Positions 18,285-27,848 are shown, counted from the stretch's first letter. The stretch: 64,000 nt of DNA from TH1177 sp042138015 (GCA_042138015.1 JBHIVA010000003.1:1-64000); one strand, 5' to 3'. The notes: generated by a model not told the origin, from the sequence alone. Translations and numbers: made by a program.

Positions 18285-18626
18285 TTACGAATAATTTCTC
18301 CAAGTGTGACTGCATTTAGTACATCTATAGAATTGAGTGGTAGCTTCATCTGCAGATCGGGTCTGAAGCATCCACCAGACTGCTAAATTATTACTACATT
18401 TTGGACAGTCTATATTTATCGTTGGCAAAATCTCAACATTGTTCTCCCCGTCCATTACTCTCAATGCATTCTGCTTTTGAATAGTTGTTGCAGTTGCTGT
18501 TATTGTCGAGGTATTAATGTTCATAGTATTACTACCATCTACGCTAAATCCACATTTAGGGCAGAGAATTTGATTATCATCAAATTTTAATCTCATTCGA
18601 GTTTCACAGTTAGGACAAAATTTCAT
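18285..18626 (-). CDS. tfs: Transcription factor S (TFIIS/RPA12-like)
   Basis: A 113-residue RNA polymerase cleavage factor. It has two zinc ribbons: N-terminal FCPNCETRMRL and ILCPKCGFSV, and C-terminal IDCPKCSNNLAV with FYRCTKCSHTW. The catalytic acidic hairpin that reaches the polymerase active centre is RSADEATT (Asp-Glu present). It rescues backtracked polymerase by stimulating RNA cleavage. Its ATG overlaps the rpoL stop (about four bases), indicating translational coupling. Confidence 0.93.
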   Translation of the reverse strand: MKFCPNCETRMRLKFDDNQILCPKCGFSVDGSNTMNINTSTITATATTIQKQNALRVMDGENNVEILPTINIDCPKCSNNLAVWWMLQTRSADEATTQFYRCTKCSHTWRNYS

Positions 18627-18904
18627 TTATTCTCCCTCTTAAAAACTGATTCTATTGAATCAGAAAATGAAATGGCAAACTCTTTTGCTGATACTATAGA
18701 TTTTTCTAATTTTGCCATAGGATCTTCGGTAATGATTTTAACCAAGAAATCCTTTATTAGAGGATGTTTAATAATAACACCAGCAAAATCAACATTTTTT
18801 TCATTAAGAAGGTGGTGTTGAATAATATATAATAACGAAATATCTTCATCCTTAAATTTTAGTTCAACTTCATTGTTAGTTAATTTTGATATCTCTGCAT
18901 TCAT
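18623..18904 (-). CDS. rpoL: DNA-directed RNA polymerase subunit L (Rpb11-like)
   Basis: A 93-residue polymerase subunit that pairs with subunit D in the assembly platform. The conserved body is EDISLLYIIQHHLLNEKNVD, then AGVIIKHPLIKDFLVKI, the Rpb11/AC19-type fold. It is the first gene of the rpoL-tfs-pcn group. It is divergent from the gene at 18945 with only 40 bases between starts. Confidence 0.92.
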   Translation of the reverse strand: MNAEISKLTNNEVELKFKDEDISLLYIIQHHLLNEKNVDFAGVIIKHPLIKDFLVKIITEDPMAKLEKSIVSAKEFAISFSDSIESVFKRENK

Positions 18905-18944
18905 TGAAAAGTAGAGTACTTATTTAGGATATAAATCATACCGA

Positions 18945-19475
18945 ATGATAGTTAATATGAGAGGGAATAAAAATAAATTAGAAAATATCATCCTCACCAA
19001 AACCCAAGATAATGTTTCACGTAATGATATAGTTTCATTAAATCTAAATTTTAAGATAATTGGCGATATTAGGTCATCCTTCACTCAATCAAACTGGGAA
19101 AAAGCATACAACAAATTTGACAATACTTTTAGAATAAGTATTAAGGTTGATTTGAAATCGGATACGAGAATAATCCACTCTACAGAGTTCTGGAGAAAGG
19201 GCATTTTTTTCTGGACTAGAAATCCTAAAATTTCTCACAGGATTTGGATATCTGTAATTAAGGATGATTCACCATTTTATCCGCTTTCGGAAGAAGAATC
19301 AAGAATTTTATTATTTGATGTAAACAAGTTGCTCGAATTCAAGATTAATGATTTAAATAAAGGAATACATTCACTTCACGCAGATTTAACAGTCTCCTGG
19401 GGTATGCATAATTTTACTGACCCTACAAAATTAAAAGGTCGTTCAAACAATGAGGAAATAAACGTTGTAATTTGA
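18945..19475 (+). CDS. Hypothetical protein
   Basis: A 176-residue soluble protein I cannot assign. It is rich in beta-strand-like stretches (NTFRISIKVDLKSD; GIHSLHADLTVSWGM) and has a Trp-rich middle (FWRKGIFFWTRNPKISHRIW). No signal peptide or cysteine cluster is present. An internal ATG (codon 5, position 957) is an alternative start. It is divergent from rpoL across a very short gap, which suggests a shared promoter region and perhaps a housekeeping role. Confidence 0.65.
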   Translation: MIVNMRGNKNKLENIILTKTQDNVSRNDIVSLNLNFKIIGDIRSSFTQSNWEKAYNKFDNTFRISIKVDLKSDTRIIHSTEFWRKGIFFWTRNPKISHRIWISVIKDDSPFYPLSEEESRILLFDVNKLLEFKINDLNKGIHSLHADLTVSWGMHNFTDPTKLKGRSNNEEINVVI

Positions 19476-19557
19476 TTAAAATAGCGAAATCAATAATTTT
19501 AAAACTAAGTAGATTTATCAATTAATTAATAATTAATTACATTACACAACCTCAAAA

Positions 19558-19569
19558 TTTATAAATTTA
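19558..19569 (+). promoter_or_regulatory. TATA-like promoter of the 19588 small gene
   Basis: TTTATAAATTTA, 19-30 bases before the ATG at 19588, at the spacing seen for leaderless archaeal genes. Confidence 0.5.
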
Positions 19570-19587
19570 AATATCAATATCACAAAT

Positions 19588-19734
19588 ATGGCAAAATTCG
19601 ATGGGATAAGAGGACAGGAATTATTGGATATTGAAATACAAAATGAAGAATTAACATTCATTTTCAAGGATAATAGGTATTTATTTGTAAAAAACGAAAA
19701 TGGACAGATAATTACAGATTCACTTCCAGAATAG
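19588..19734 (+). CDS. Small protein (48 aa), unknown
   Basis: ATG at 19588-19590 to TAG at 19732-19734. The product begins MAKFDGIRGQELLDIEIQNE and continues with a strand-like LTFIFKDNRYLFVKNENG, an ordinary amphipathic mix unlike random AT-rich translation. A TATA-like box lies at the expected leaderless distance. No family recognised. Confidence 0.55.
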   Translation: MAKFDGIRGQELLDIEIQNEELTFIFKDNRYLFVKNENGQIITDSLPE

Positions 19735-19904
19735 TATTTAAAACAAGACTCCTAATAATATTATATCTTCTAAATTAGAAAATATTTTTTATTTCTTGTG
19801 TCTATTTATATTAGAACATATTAAGGAGTATAGGTTTTAGCCTCATTCATTTTCTATATACTGAAATTCTAAACGGTTTATACACAACAAAAAAATTTAA
19901 AAAA

Positions 19905-19914
19905 TTTAATATAA
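19905..19914 (+). promoter_or_regulatory. TATA-like promoter of asnS
   Basis: TTTAATATAA with an A-rich stretch upstream, 21-30 bases before the asnS ATG at 19935, which implies a leaderless transcript. Confidence 0.45.
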
Positions 19915-19934
19915 TCAATATGATTGTATATTGA

Positions 19935-21236
19935 ATGTACTATAGAATATCTGATATTAAGAACGATGAATTTATTGGAAAGGAAGTAGATATTAGAGGA
20001 TGGATTCATAGACTAAGAAAACAAAAGGAAAACTCATTTCTCTTATTACGAGATGAAAGAGGAGAAGTTATTCAGGTAATTTATCCATCTTCTAAAATTA
20101 ATAATCTAACTATTGAATCATCCATAGGAGTAAAAGGAGTTCTTCATCGTGATCAAAGAGCCCCTGAAGGTGGATATGAAGTTAAAGGAACCGAAATGGA
20201 AATTTATAATATTTCTCAAATTGATTATCCTTTAGGAGAATATACAAGTATTGATTTACTTTTGGAGTATAGACATCTTTCAATACGAACAAGGAGAATG
20301 ACTATGATCTCAAAAATTCGTTCTTCCCTATTAAGATACCTCCGTGACTGGTTTATTACGCATGATTGGTTTGAGATAACAGCACCCGTTATTGTAAAGA
20401 GTTCAGTGGAAGGTGGTTCTACTCTTTTTAAATTAAATTACTTCGATGATTTCGCTTTTCTTTCTCAAAGTGCTCAATTATATTTAGAGGCAATGATCTT
20501 TTCTTTAGGACAAGTCTGGTCGCTAACCCCTTCTTTCAGAGCAGAAAAATCTAGAACAGTCAGACACCTTTCTGAGTTTTTACATTTGGAAGCAGAATCA
20601 CCATGGGTAACACTCGAGGATCTAATGAAAATTCAGGAAGATTTGATATCTTTCGCTATAAGCAAAATAATAAAGGAAAGAAAATATGAATTTGAATTTC
20701 TAGGAATAGATATTTCTAAGTTAAAAAATATCTATCCATTTGAAAGAATAACATATCGTAAAGCCATTGAGAAATTGCAAGATAAAGATCATAAAATTAA
20801 TTTAAATGGTTCGTCTAGGTTAATAGAGTATGGAGACGATTTAGGGATAGAAGCTGAAAAAATACTCACTGAGAATTCCAATATTCCATTTTTTGTGACA
20901 AATTATCCTTTAAAAATAAAACCTTTCTATGTAAAAGTAGATCCCCAAAATGATGAAGAGGGACTTGTTGCTGACCTATTGGCTCCATACGGATTTGGAG
21001 AAATAACCAGTGGAGGATTAAGAGAAAACCATCTTAATCAACTCTCCAAAAGAATGGTATCGGAAGGGTTGGTATCTGCTGACTATGAATGGTATTTAGA
21101 CTTAAGAAGATACGGTTCTGTTCCACACGGTGGATTTGGACTAGGTATTGAACGTTTGCTTAGATGGATACTCTTTATGACAGACATAAAGGATACTACT
21201 CCATTCCCAAGAACGATGTCAAGAATAAATCCCTAA
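19935..21236 (+). CDS. asnS: Asparaginyl-tRNA synthetase
   Basis: A 433-residue class IIb synthetase: N-terminal OB-fold (EVDIRGWIHRLRKQKENSFL) that reads the anticodon, then the catalytic domain. Motif 2 is FRAEKSRTVRHLSEF. The segment FLSQSAQLYLEA resembles the AsnRS form (SGQLYLE) rather than the AspRS form (SPQLYKQ). Motif 3 is GGFGLGIERLLRWIL, and EGGSTLF is also present. The AsnRS/AspRS choice rests on these motifs and is likely but not proven. A tRNA-dependent amidation route elsewhere cannot be excluded. Confidence 0.85.
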   Translation: MYYRISDIKNDEFIGKEVDIRGWIHRLRKQKENSFLLLRDERGEVIQVIYPSSKINNLTIESSIGVKGVLHRDQRAPEGGYEVKGTEMEIYNISQIDYPLGEYTSIDLLLEYRHLSIRTRRMTMISKIRSSLLRYLRDWFITHDWFEITAPVIVKSSVEGGSTLFKLNYFDDFAFLSQSAQLYLEAMIFSLGQVWSLTPSFRAEKSRTVRHLSEFLHLEAESPWVTLEDLMKIQEDLISFAISKIIKERKYEFEFLGIDISKLKNIYPFERITYRKAIEKLQDKDHKINLNGSSRLIEYGDDLGIEAEKILTENSNIPFFVTNYPLKIKPFYVKVDPQNDEEGLVADLLAPYGFGEITSGGLRENHLNQLSKRMVSEGLVSADYEWYLDLRRYGSVPHGGFGLGIERLLRWILFMTDIKDTTPFPRTMSRINP

Positions 21237-21325
21237 TATCTGAAAAGATATTATACGAACTTTTTTGAAGATAATTTTATTCAAGTTTAAATCTTTGCAA
21301 TTGATTATAATCTATTACTTTCAAG

Positions 21326-22132
21326 ATGAATGAAAATTTCCCTGAAAACACAGAATCTTTATTTTTCGAATTAGCTGGAGATTTAAGACTTTCAATGATA
21401 GTAAAGCTATCACATAATAAATATAGATTATCACAACTTGCAACAGAATTAAAGGCAACAATGCAAGAGGCTCATCGGAACATTACAAGACTAGTTGATT
21501 CCGGTTTGGTATTCAAGGATGGTGAGGGAGACCTAGGTTTAACTTCTTATGGAAAATCTATCGTTTATTTGTTACCGGGTTATGAATTTCTTTCAACTAA
21601 TAAACAATATTTTTTAGAACATTCGATTGAAGAACTCCCATTAAAATTTATTCAGAGAATAGGATCACTAAAACAAAGTGAAATTATCATTGGAGTAATG
21701 GCTAATTTACAAAGATGGAAGAAATTATATTCAAATTCTGAAGTTTATATCAAAGAGATTATGTCCCAAGTTCCACTAGATTTAATCGAAATGCTTAGCA
21801 TAAAGATCCAAACAGGTGTACAATTTTCATATATTTTATCCAAGGATACAATTATTCCTAAAGGAAGAACTGAAATCCTTGAGAAAATCGGTTGGAACAA
21901 TATGATTTCAAGAGGTTTGGTTGAGAGAAAGATGCTTCCCCAAATAAGGATCATGACGATCTTTAATGAAAAAGAATCATGTTTACTCTTTCCCAATTTA
22001 AAAGGACAACCAGATCTTAATATCATGTTTTATAGTAAAGATACTGATTTTCATGAATGGTGTGAGGATTTTTTCAATTATCAATGGGAATCAGCAGGAC
22101 CATTTGATGAAAAAAAACTTAATGAGACATAA
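21326..22132 (+). CDS. Winged-helix transcriptional regulator with FilR1-type domain
   Basis: A 268-residue regulator. The N-terminal winged helix (about 10-80) contains RLSQLATELKATMQEAHRNI as the turn-helix region and LVDSGLVFKDGEGDLGLTSY as the wing. The remainder resembles the DUF1724/FilR1 middle domain of archaeal regulators, with conserved LIEMLSIKIQTGVQFSYIL and LVERKMLPQIRI. Its ligand is unknown. It stands between asnS and an Lrp-like ligand domain gene. Confidence 0.75.
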   Translation: MNENFPENTESLFFELAGDLRLSMIVKLSHNKYRLSQLATELKATMQEAHRNITRLVDSGLVFKDGEGDLGLTSYGKSIVYLLPGYEFLSTNKQYFLEHSIEELPLKFIQRIGSLKQSEIIIGVMANLQRWKKLYSNSEVYIKEIMSQVPLDLIEMLSIKIQTGVQFSYILSKDTIIPKGRTEILEKIGWNNMISRGLVERKMLPQIRIMTIFNEKESCLLFPNLKGQPDLNIMFYSKDTDFHEWCEDFFNYQWESAGPFDEKKLNET

Positions 22133-22178
22133 TCAAATTGTCATCATGTTTTTATACATCATTTTATTATAATTGAAT

Positions 22179-22409
22179 ATGCCTAGTGCTTTTGTTCTTT
22201 TAAATACCGAGTTGGGAAGCGAGGACGCTATTGTTAGAGATCTAAAGAATCTTGAAGGTGTAAGAGAAGTATTTCAAGTATATGGTGTATACGATATTAT
22301 TGCAAAAGTTGAATCAGACACTATGGATAAAGTAAAGGAAATAATTACTTGGAAACTAAGGAAGTTAACAGGAGTAAAATCCACTTTAACTATGATAGTA
22401 ATGGAATAG
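22179..22409 (+). CDS. Stand-alone Lrp/AsnC ligand-binding (RAM) domain
   Basis: A 76-residue alpha-beta domain with the RAM pattern: SAFVLLNTELGSEDAIVRDL, VREVFQVYGVYDIIAKVES and LRKLTGVKSTLTMIV. It has no helix-turn-helix. Such domains bind amino acids and assemble as rings, often with full Lrp proteins. The ATG at 22179 is preferred over a TTG two codons upstream. Confidence 0.85.
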   Translation: MPSAFVLLNTELGSEDAIVRDLKNLEGVREVFQVYGVYDIIAKVESDTMDKVKEIITWKLRKLTGVKSTLTMIVME

Positions 22410-22486
22410 TTATATAACCTGTTTTTATAATCTTATACTTACTAATTGTGGAATAATTTAAAAGTGGTATTTATCATTTAAAATAT

Positions 22487-22663
22487 ATGAAGTTATCTAA
22501 TTTCTTTAAAAAAAATACAAAGAATGAAAAAGCTGATAATCAATTAAAATGTAAAATATGTAATTTAGTCTTTCAAGACAAGGAACACTTGTTGAGACAC
22601 ATGAAAAAGGCTCATGGCAAAGATGATGATTTTATGCCTACCACCAATCCATTTCAAGTCTAG
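22487..22663 (+). CDS. Small C2H2 zinc-finger protein (58 aa)
   Basis: ATG at 22487 to TAG at 22661-22663. The core QLKCKICNLVFQDKEHLLRH is followed by MKKAHG, a single classical C2H2 finger (Cys-x2-Cys-x12-His-x4-His). The N-terminal 20 residues are basic and lysine-rich. A TATA-like AATTTAAAAG lies about 24-32 bases before the ATG. Small single-finger proteins of this kind are common in archaea and may bind DNA, RNA or protein. Confidence 0.75.
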   Translation: MKLSNFFKKNTKNEKADNQLKCKICNLVFQDKEHLLRHMKKAHGKDDDFMPTTNPFQV

Positions 22664-22688
22664 TCTAGCCTAACGATTGATTCAGTAA

Positions 22689-23663
22689 ATGTTTCCAATT
22701 CATGATGATAATCAACGTCTACATGGCAGACCATACGTAAATTATTTCCTAATTTCTATTAACATAATAATTTTTTTATGGGAAGTGATTACAACCAATT
22801 TTTTTTCAAATCCCAATAAAGTAGCTGAAATTTTTCTTACTTATGGTGCTGTTCCCAATTCTGTTTTAGAAGGTAATTACATTTCGCTTATTACTGCGAT
22901 GTTTCTCCATGGAGGAGTAGCTCATATAATTGGAAACATGGTTTTCCTATTTATTTTTGGGGATAATATTGAAGATAGATTAGGACGTATAAAATACTTG
23001 ATGTTATACATAACATGGGGAATTATTGCTGGATTTGTACACAGCGCATATGCAGTTTCCATTGGTTCTGGTGATATTCCTGCTGTAGGTGCCTCAGGAG
23101 CAATTTCTGGCGTCCTAGGTGCTTATTTGATATTGTTCCCAAAAGCAAAAATCTATACAATTATTACCGCCTTTATTATTACGACAGTAAGAATTCCAGC
23201 CATAGCATATATACCATTTTGGTTTATATTACAAATTATCTTTAACTTTTTAAATCCCTTGGGAGGAGTAGCATATTTTGCTCACATCGGGGGTTTCATT
23301 GCAGGCGTAGCAACAATTTTTCTAATTAGGAACCTAATACCTTCGTCCTATCAACGACAAATTCCCATCAAGAGATCGACTAATTTATCCGAGAGAGAAA
23401 CCCGATCGTTTTCCAATACAAACAAACCTGAAATTCTTGAGACAAAGGAATTCTATGAAATATTGATAGAGCTTAAAGGAGCGTTTGTGCAAGCACCTAT
23501 ATCTGCCATTTACGATAAAAATTCCAAAAATCTCAAAATTTATTCTAACGCAGATAGAACAGTCTATAAGATCTACGATCTTCCAGGAAACATTAATGGA
23601 AATGAAATTATCGCTACATCATTTTTAAACGGAATAGCCAGAATTAGATTATCTAAATTATGA
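22689..23663 (+). CDS. Rhomboid-family intramembrane serine protease with C-terminal extension
   Basis: A 324-residue protein with about six to seven membrane segments. The first loop has MFLHGGVAHIIGNMVFLFIF (the HxxxN-type oxyanion region). The catalytic serine lies in GASGAISGVLGAYL and the histidine in FAHIGGFIAGV. These are the rhomboid Ser-His dyad motifs. After the last membrane segment, about 90 cytosolic residues follow (from roughly 215 on) ending in a small beta-like region (ISAIYDKNSKNLKIYSNADR). Substrates are unknown. It lies 80 bases upstream of the Rieske gene. Confidence 0.87.
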   Translation: MFPIHDDNQRLHGRPYVNYFLISINIIIFLWEVITTNFFSNPNKVAEIFLTYGAVPNSVLEGNYISLITAMFLHGGVAHIIGNMVFLFIFGDNIEDRLGRIKYLMLYITWGIIAGFVHSAYAVSIGSGDIPAVGASGAISGVLGAYLILFPKAKIYTIITAFIITTVRIPAIAYIPFWFILQIIFNFLNPLGGVAYFAHIGGFIAGVATIFLIRNLIPSSYQRQIPIKRSTNLSERETRSFSNTNKPEILETKEFYEILIELKGAFVQAPISAIYDKNSKNLKIYSNADRTVYKIYDLPGNINGNEIIATSFLNGIARIRLSKL

Positions 23664-23743
23664 TCGTTAGTATTTATTGCCATGACATAAAATACCCTTG
23701 ATTTAACAAAGGTTTATAAAATATTTTTTGATCTGCTATAATA

Positions 23744-24355
23744 ATGTCTGAACAACCCGCGCCTAGGGGGGATGATAAAATCTCGAGGAGAGATTTTTTG
23801 AAACTATTGGCCGCTGCGGGAACTGTTGTGACATTTACACCATTTGTAGATTGGGGTAAGTTTTTGCCTAATCCTGCTGGATCGGCAAATGAAAAAGCAA
23901 AGGTTGAACTTCCTGACGGCTCTCAAGCAAATGTAAAGACATTTAAAGTAAACCATGCAGAAGCTATAATTTATCCAAGATCAGATGACCCGGCGTTAAA
24001 CGAGGAAGCTTTTAGGACTTGGCAATTTATTAGACTTCCACCTGAGTTGGGAGGAGAAAAAAACGATGCATCCGCATTTAGAGCCTTCAGTATGGTATGT
24101 TTACATTTGTGGTGCTTATGGAAATATTGGCCGGGAGAAGGAAGAAAGAGGGGAGAGTGTCCTTGCCACGGAAGCCTATATGATCCTTTAACGGGAAAAG
24201 CTTATGCTGGTCCTGCTGCTTTGCAGTCACCACCGTCAAATGTTCTTCCAAACTTAGATTTGGAAGTAGATAAAGATGGAAATGTTTGGATTCTTCCACC
24301 TAATTGGAGTGTAAATGGGAATGGAGTTGTAGGATTTGGACGTTTCATTACATAA
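23744..24355 (+). CDS. Rieske iron-sulfur protein
   Basis: A 203-residue respiratory Rieske subunit. The twin-arginine signal ISRRDFLKLLAAAGT (about residues 14-28) predicts Tat export and retained membrane anchoring. The [2Fe-2S] ligands are in MVCLHLWC (Cys-x-His) and ECPCHGSLYDP (Cys-x2-His). The insert between the two motifs, about 12 residues with Trp and Tyr (WKYWPG), is shorter than in many bc1 proteins. It overlaps the cytochrome b start by 20 bases, so the two subunits are probably co-translated. Confidence 0.92.
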   Translation: MSEQPAPRGDDKISRRDFLKLLAAAGTVVTFTPFVDWGKFLPNPAGSANEKAKVELPDGSQANVKTFKVNHAEAIIYPRSDDPALNEEAFRTWQFIRLPPELGGEKNDASAFRAFSMVCLHLWCLWKYWPGEGRKRGECPCHGSLYDPLTGKAYAGPAALQSPPSNVLPNLDLEVDKDGNVWILPPNWSVNGNGVVGFGRFIT

Positions 24356-25886
24356 CGAAAATAGTCTAGTTAGACTCTTCAAGTGGATATATAGTGGATT
24401 AGATCGAACAATTTTCATGGGAATGAAATTCACTTTTCCTACACGTTTTGTCAGTCCTCTGGGTTTTCTAGGAATGCTTACTTTCATTCTCTTTATTATA
24501 TTGGGTATTACAGGCGCACTTCTCATGTTATGGTATGAACCTATACTTGATAGAGCTTGGGATAGTGTCGAAAATATCAATGATACAATCCCTTACGGTT
24601 TCCATATGAGGAATATTCATTATCATGCGTCAAATGCAATGGTCATGATGGCTATTCTTCATATGTATTATCAGTATTTTAGCGGAAGATATAAGATAAG
24701 AAATGAGATACTTTGGGTTACAGGTATCCTTATAGGTGTATTGACCATTCTAGAAGCTTTCACAGGTTATGACATTATTTTTAGTGAAAGAGCGGAACTT
24801 GCAATTTCAATAGCCGCTTCCCTGACTAATTCTATTCCAATAGTGGGTCCTGATATGCGTGATGCCTTTTTTGGGGCGGGGTTCCATGATTTCATATTAC
24901 GTTTCTATGCATTCCATGTTTTCTTTTTGCCCATAGTATTAATTGGTCTGATGGCTCTTCATTTTCCTCGCTTTTTAGTATTCGATGTACCTATGGTCAT
25001 GGCTATATCAGGTGCGGTAATGATTACAGGAGGTGTATTTCCGGTCGAAATGGGTTTAAAATTTGATCCTAATGTTCCTCCAGGAATTACTGTACCAGAA
25101 TGGTATCTGACAGGTTTGTATGCTTTCTTAAGGTCACAGTATGATAAATTTGTAACAGGTGTTGCTTGGCCTGGATTATTTATTTTCACTTTACTAATAA
25201 TACCTTTTATTGATAGGTACAAGAAATTTTCATGGAAGGATAGACCTATTATTACAGCAATAGGTATCACTAGTATAGCTCAGATAATCGTAACGACGTA
25301 TTGGGGATTTTATATAGATCCAGATAGAACAAAGTCTCTTCTAGAAAGATTAGTAATTGATCCAATCTTTCTTTATACTGTTATGATAGCATTGGTTCCA
25401 TTGTCTTTTGGATTTACATATCTAATGATAAAATTAGTAAAGAATGCAGAGGCAAATGCCAAAAAGCAACCAAAAAAGCAAGAAAGTTCTATAAATCTTC
25501 CTCAAAAGTGGATATATTATGTCTTTGTAGCGTTGATCGGGTTTCAAATATATCTGAATATTGCTGCATATTATGCAGTCCTGAATGGAATGAAAAATAT
25601 TTCTTTATTTATAATTGGCATAATAATGCTAGTTTTCGCAGGGATGTTTCACATATATAGACACGGAAGGTCTATTGCCAATAACCCACCTCCTCCCTAT
25701 ATTCCTGTTAGAGAAAAATTAGCAACTGAACAAAAGTCTATTACCGATAAATCATTATCCAATGCGAAGGAACAATCAGCCTTGGATAATGCAAATAGTA
25801 TTAAAAGTAAAGGATTAATAAGCAAGGTATTCAAAACAGGATGGCAAAAGAAAAACTCTTTTGAAAAGATGTGGAATAAAGATTAG
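24336..25886 (+). CDS. Cytochrome b of a bc-type quinol oxidising complex
   Basis: A 516-residue membrane protein. The heme-binding helices show histidine pairs at HYHASNAMVMMAILHMY (about 93-110) and YAFHVFFLPIVLIGLMALHF (about 195-215). The quinol-site loop PEWYLTGLYA is intact. About eight to nine membrane segments are visible, plus a hydrophilic C-terminal tail of about 70 residues. It should pass electrons from quinol to the Rieske subunit. The TTG at 24336 gives the longest form; an in-frame ATG at 24417 is an alternative. Confidence 0.9.
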   Translation: MDVSLHNENSLVRLFKWIYSGLDRTIFMGMKFTFPTRFVSPLGFLGMLTFILFIILGITGALLMLWYEPILDRAWDSVENINDTIPYGFHMRNIHYHASNAMVMMAILHMYYQYFSGRYKIRNEILWVTGILIGVLTILEAFTGYDIIFSERAELAISIAASLTNSIPIVGPDMRDAFFGAGFHDFILRFYAFHVFFLPIVLIGLMALHFPRFLVFDVPMVMAISGAVMITGGVFPVEMGLKFDPNVPPGITVPEWYLTGLYAFLRSQYDKFVTGVAWPGLFIFTLLIIPFIDRYKKFSWKDRPIITAIGITSIAQIIVTTYWGFYIDPDRTKSLLERLVIDPIFLYTVMIALVPLSFGFTYLMIKLVKNAEANAKKQPKKQESSINLPQKWIYYVFVALIGFQIYLNIAAYYAVLNGMKNISLFIIGIIMLVFAGMFHIYRHGRSIANNPPPPYIPVREKLATEQKSITDKSLSNAKEQSALDNANSIKSKGLISKVFKTGWQKKNSFEKMWNKD

Positions 25887-26902
25887 ATTATTTTATTTTG
25901 TTATGTTAATAAATAAAATTTTTGACAATATATAACACTAATTCTACATCATATTAAATGAGCATATTGTCAATATTATCCATTCAAATATTTTTTTACT
26001 TTAGCATTCTTTTTGCTCTTTTTACTAATGGTTTTGATGTTTTTAATACTTGATTATTAGTATACGTGTTGTAAAATGTATACATAACATCCTTTTCATA
26101 TTTAAAGATAGATAAATCCAGTATTCTATTTTTTAGGTAAAATATTTAAATGACTATCATAATATTACTTAAAAAGATTTTATCTTAATTATTTCTCTTA
26201 ATTATAGGGATCATAGTTGAATTGACCTTAAACTATATTACTACTGCATATTCAATGTTCACGATTTTTTATTTACAATCTTTTCTGTGATAAAAGGATT
26301 TATTTCTCATTCATTGGAGTTATGAAAAATCGTCGCTCTATAGTCATATAAAGTTTTGAAAACTAAAAGAAAATATTGGAATTAAAGATAAAGTTGCTTT
26401 TCTATACTCTTTTTTATTAATTATTTGATTGAAACTCTATCCCTTCAAAATGATAATATTTCTCTAATTAATACCTCTTTTATACAACATAAAGACAGGA
26501 GTGAGTTTTAAAGATTGATTGCATAATTAATTATGTGCTTCATGTGTTGACGGATAAAGGGTATTATACCTATTTATTATATGATTTCTTCTTAGTATAA
26601 GTTGAAAAGAGAACAAGGAAGAATAATACCAAAAATAATGAAATAGGCTTTTTTCAATAAACTTATGTTTGAGTTTATTTTCTTCAGTCGATAAAATATA
26701 AAGACTGTGCTGGGTGTTACCTAAACTGATTTCAGCAGACATCGTAATACACTTTTCCCTATAATTTTGAATGATTTAGCAATATAACAAAGTATATTTA
26801 TTTTACGTAGGAATATTCCTTCTTCAAAGATTTAATGGGAAGAATAAACTCTAAAATATAAATTATAGTTTTATCTATATCCTAATTAATAGGTATAGAA
26901 CT
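25887..26902. other. 1 kb intergenic region after cytochrome b
   Basis: No supported gene. A 71-codon minus frame at 26527-26742 shows no domain or typical codon pattern and is rejected. A TATA-like AATATAAATT at 26855-26864 may drive the cupredoxin gene. Confidence 0.55.
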
Positions 26903-27376
26903 ATGGAAAGAGCAACAACAGCTAATATTGGGGGATTATCGATCATTTTTTTTATCGTTGCTATAACTATAAGTATAGCTTTTTATCAATTTGTCTTCCT
27001 GAATGAATTAAATGCAAAACCTCAAATTTCAGAGGAAGTTGCAAATCCTCCAGAATCTGAAAATGTCTTAATTGTGGAAGGCGCTGCATTACCTAACAAT
27101 GCTAAATTTTATGATCCCAAAGATGCAAGGGCAACGTTAGAGGTCAATAACAAGGTAGTTTGGCTTAATGAAGATACAACTGCCCATACCGTCTCCACAG
27201 ATGATGATTATCATGATAAGTTATCGGGAAAATTTGATTCCATGGAAACGATAGGGTTGATTCCTCCCGGAGGCACATATGAATTTATTTTTACTGAAGA
27301 TGGTGAATATCCATATCATTGTGAACCACACCCCTGGATGACGGGAATAGTCACAGTAGTGAAAAACTTTTCTTAA
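26903..27376 (+). CDS. Membrane-anchored cupredoxin (blue copper protein)
   Basis: A 157-residue plastocyanin/azurin-type copper protein. An N-terminal hydrophobic helix (about 8-30, GGLSIIFFIVAITISIAFYQ) anchors it. Type-1 copper ligands are visible as the His in TTAHTVSTDD, then YPYHCEPHPWMTG supplying Cys, His and Met. Small copper proteins of this type probably replace cytochrome c in ammonia-oxidising archaea, so it may accept electrons from the Rieske/cytochrome b complex 1 kb upstream; that pairing is inferred. Confidence 0.9.
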   Translation: MERATTANIGGLSIIFFIVAITISIAFYQFVFLNELNAKPQISEEVANPPESENVLIVEGAALPNNAKFYDPKDARATLEVNNKVVWLNEDTTAHTVSTDDDYHDKLSGKFDSMETIGLIPPGGTYEFIFTEDGEYPYHCEPHPWMTGIVTVVKNFS

Positions 27377-27384
27377 TTCTTTTG

Positions 27385-27783
27385 TTATGGATTTTCATCA
27401 AGTTTATTATTTCTGATCACTAAAAAAACAATATCATTTGCAACTTCCTTATGTTCTTGTATTATTGATGTTCTAAACTTGACTTTCGTTGAATTAATTG
27501 TAGGGATATGGTTTGTTATTGCTGAGAATTCAATTCTATTTGCATTTTTTAAATCAGACTTGAAAATTGATATCCTTGAGTAACTATGGTTAATTTTTTT
27601 CCCATTGATTTCAAGATAATTAAAAATATCACTAGAATTTTCAATTTGTGAATTAATTACAACTGTGTCAAATCTTCCATCATAATTTATTACAATTGTT
27701 CCGTGAATTTCCTTATTTGGATATATAAAATCTTCTTTTATCTCAAGTTTTATTAGATCAGATTCCAACATATATTGATCCAT
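27385..27783 (-). CDS. Hypothetical beta-rich protein
   Basis: A 132-residue soluble protein with no recognised family. It is rich in beta-strand stretches (LIKLEIKEDFIYPNKEIHGT; VKFRTSIIQEH) and could be an arrestin-like or immunoglobulin-like sandwich. It has no cysteine and no signal peptide. It converges on the cupredoxin gene with an eight-base gap. Confidence 0.6.
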   Translation of the reverse strand: MDQYMLESDLIKLEIKEDFIYPNKEIHGTIVINYDGRFDTVVINSQIENSSDIFNYLEINGKKINHSYSRISIFKSDLKNANRIEFSAITNHIPTINSTKVKFRTSIIQEHKEVANDIVFLVIRNNKLDENP

Positions 27784-27848
27784 TATTGTATGCTTGTATT
27801 AATTTATTGAAAGAATTATTCGTGTATTTAGATTTTTTACGATTAATT

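Noticed and set aside
26527..26742. 71-codon minus frame after cytochrome b
   Set aside because: No homology features and poor codon pattern; likely chance.
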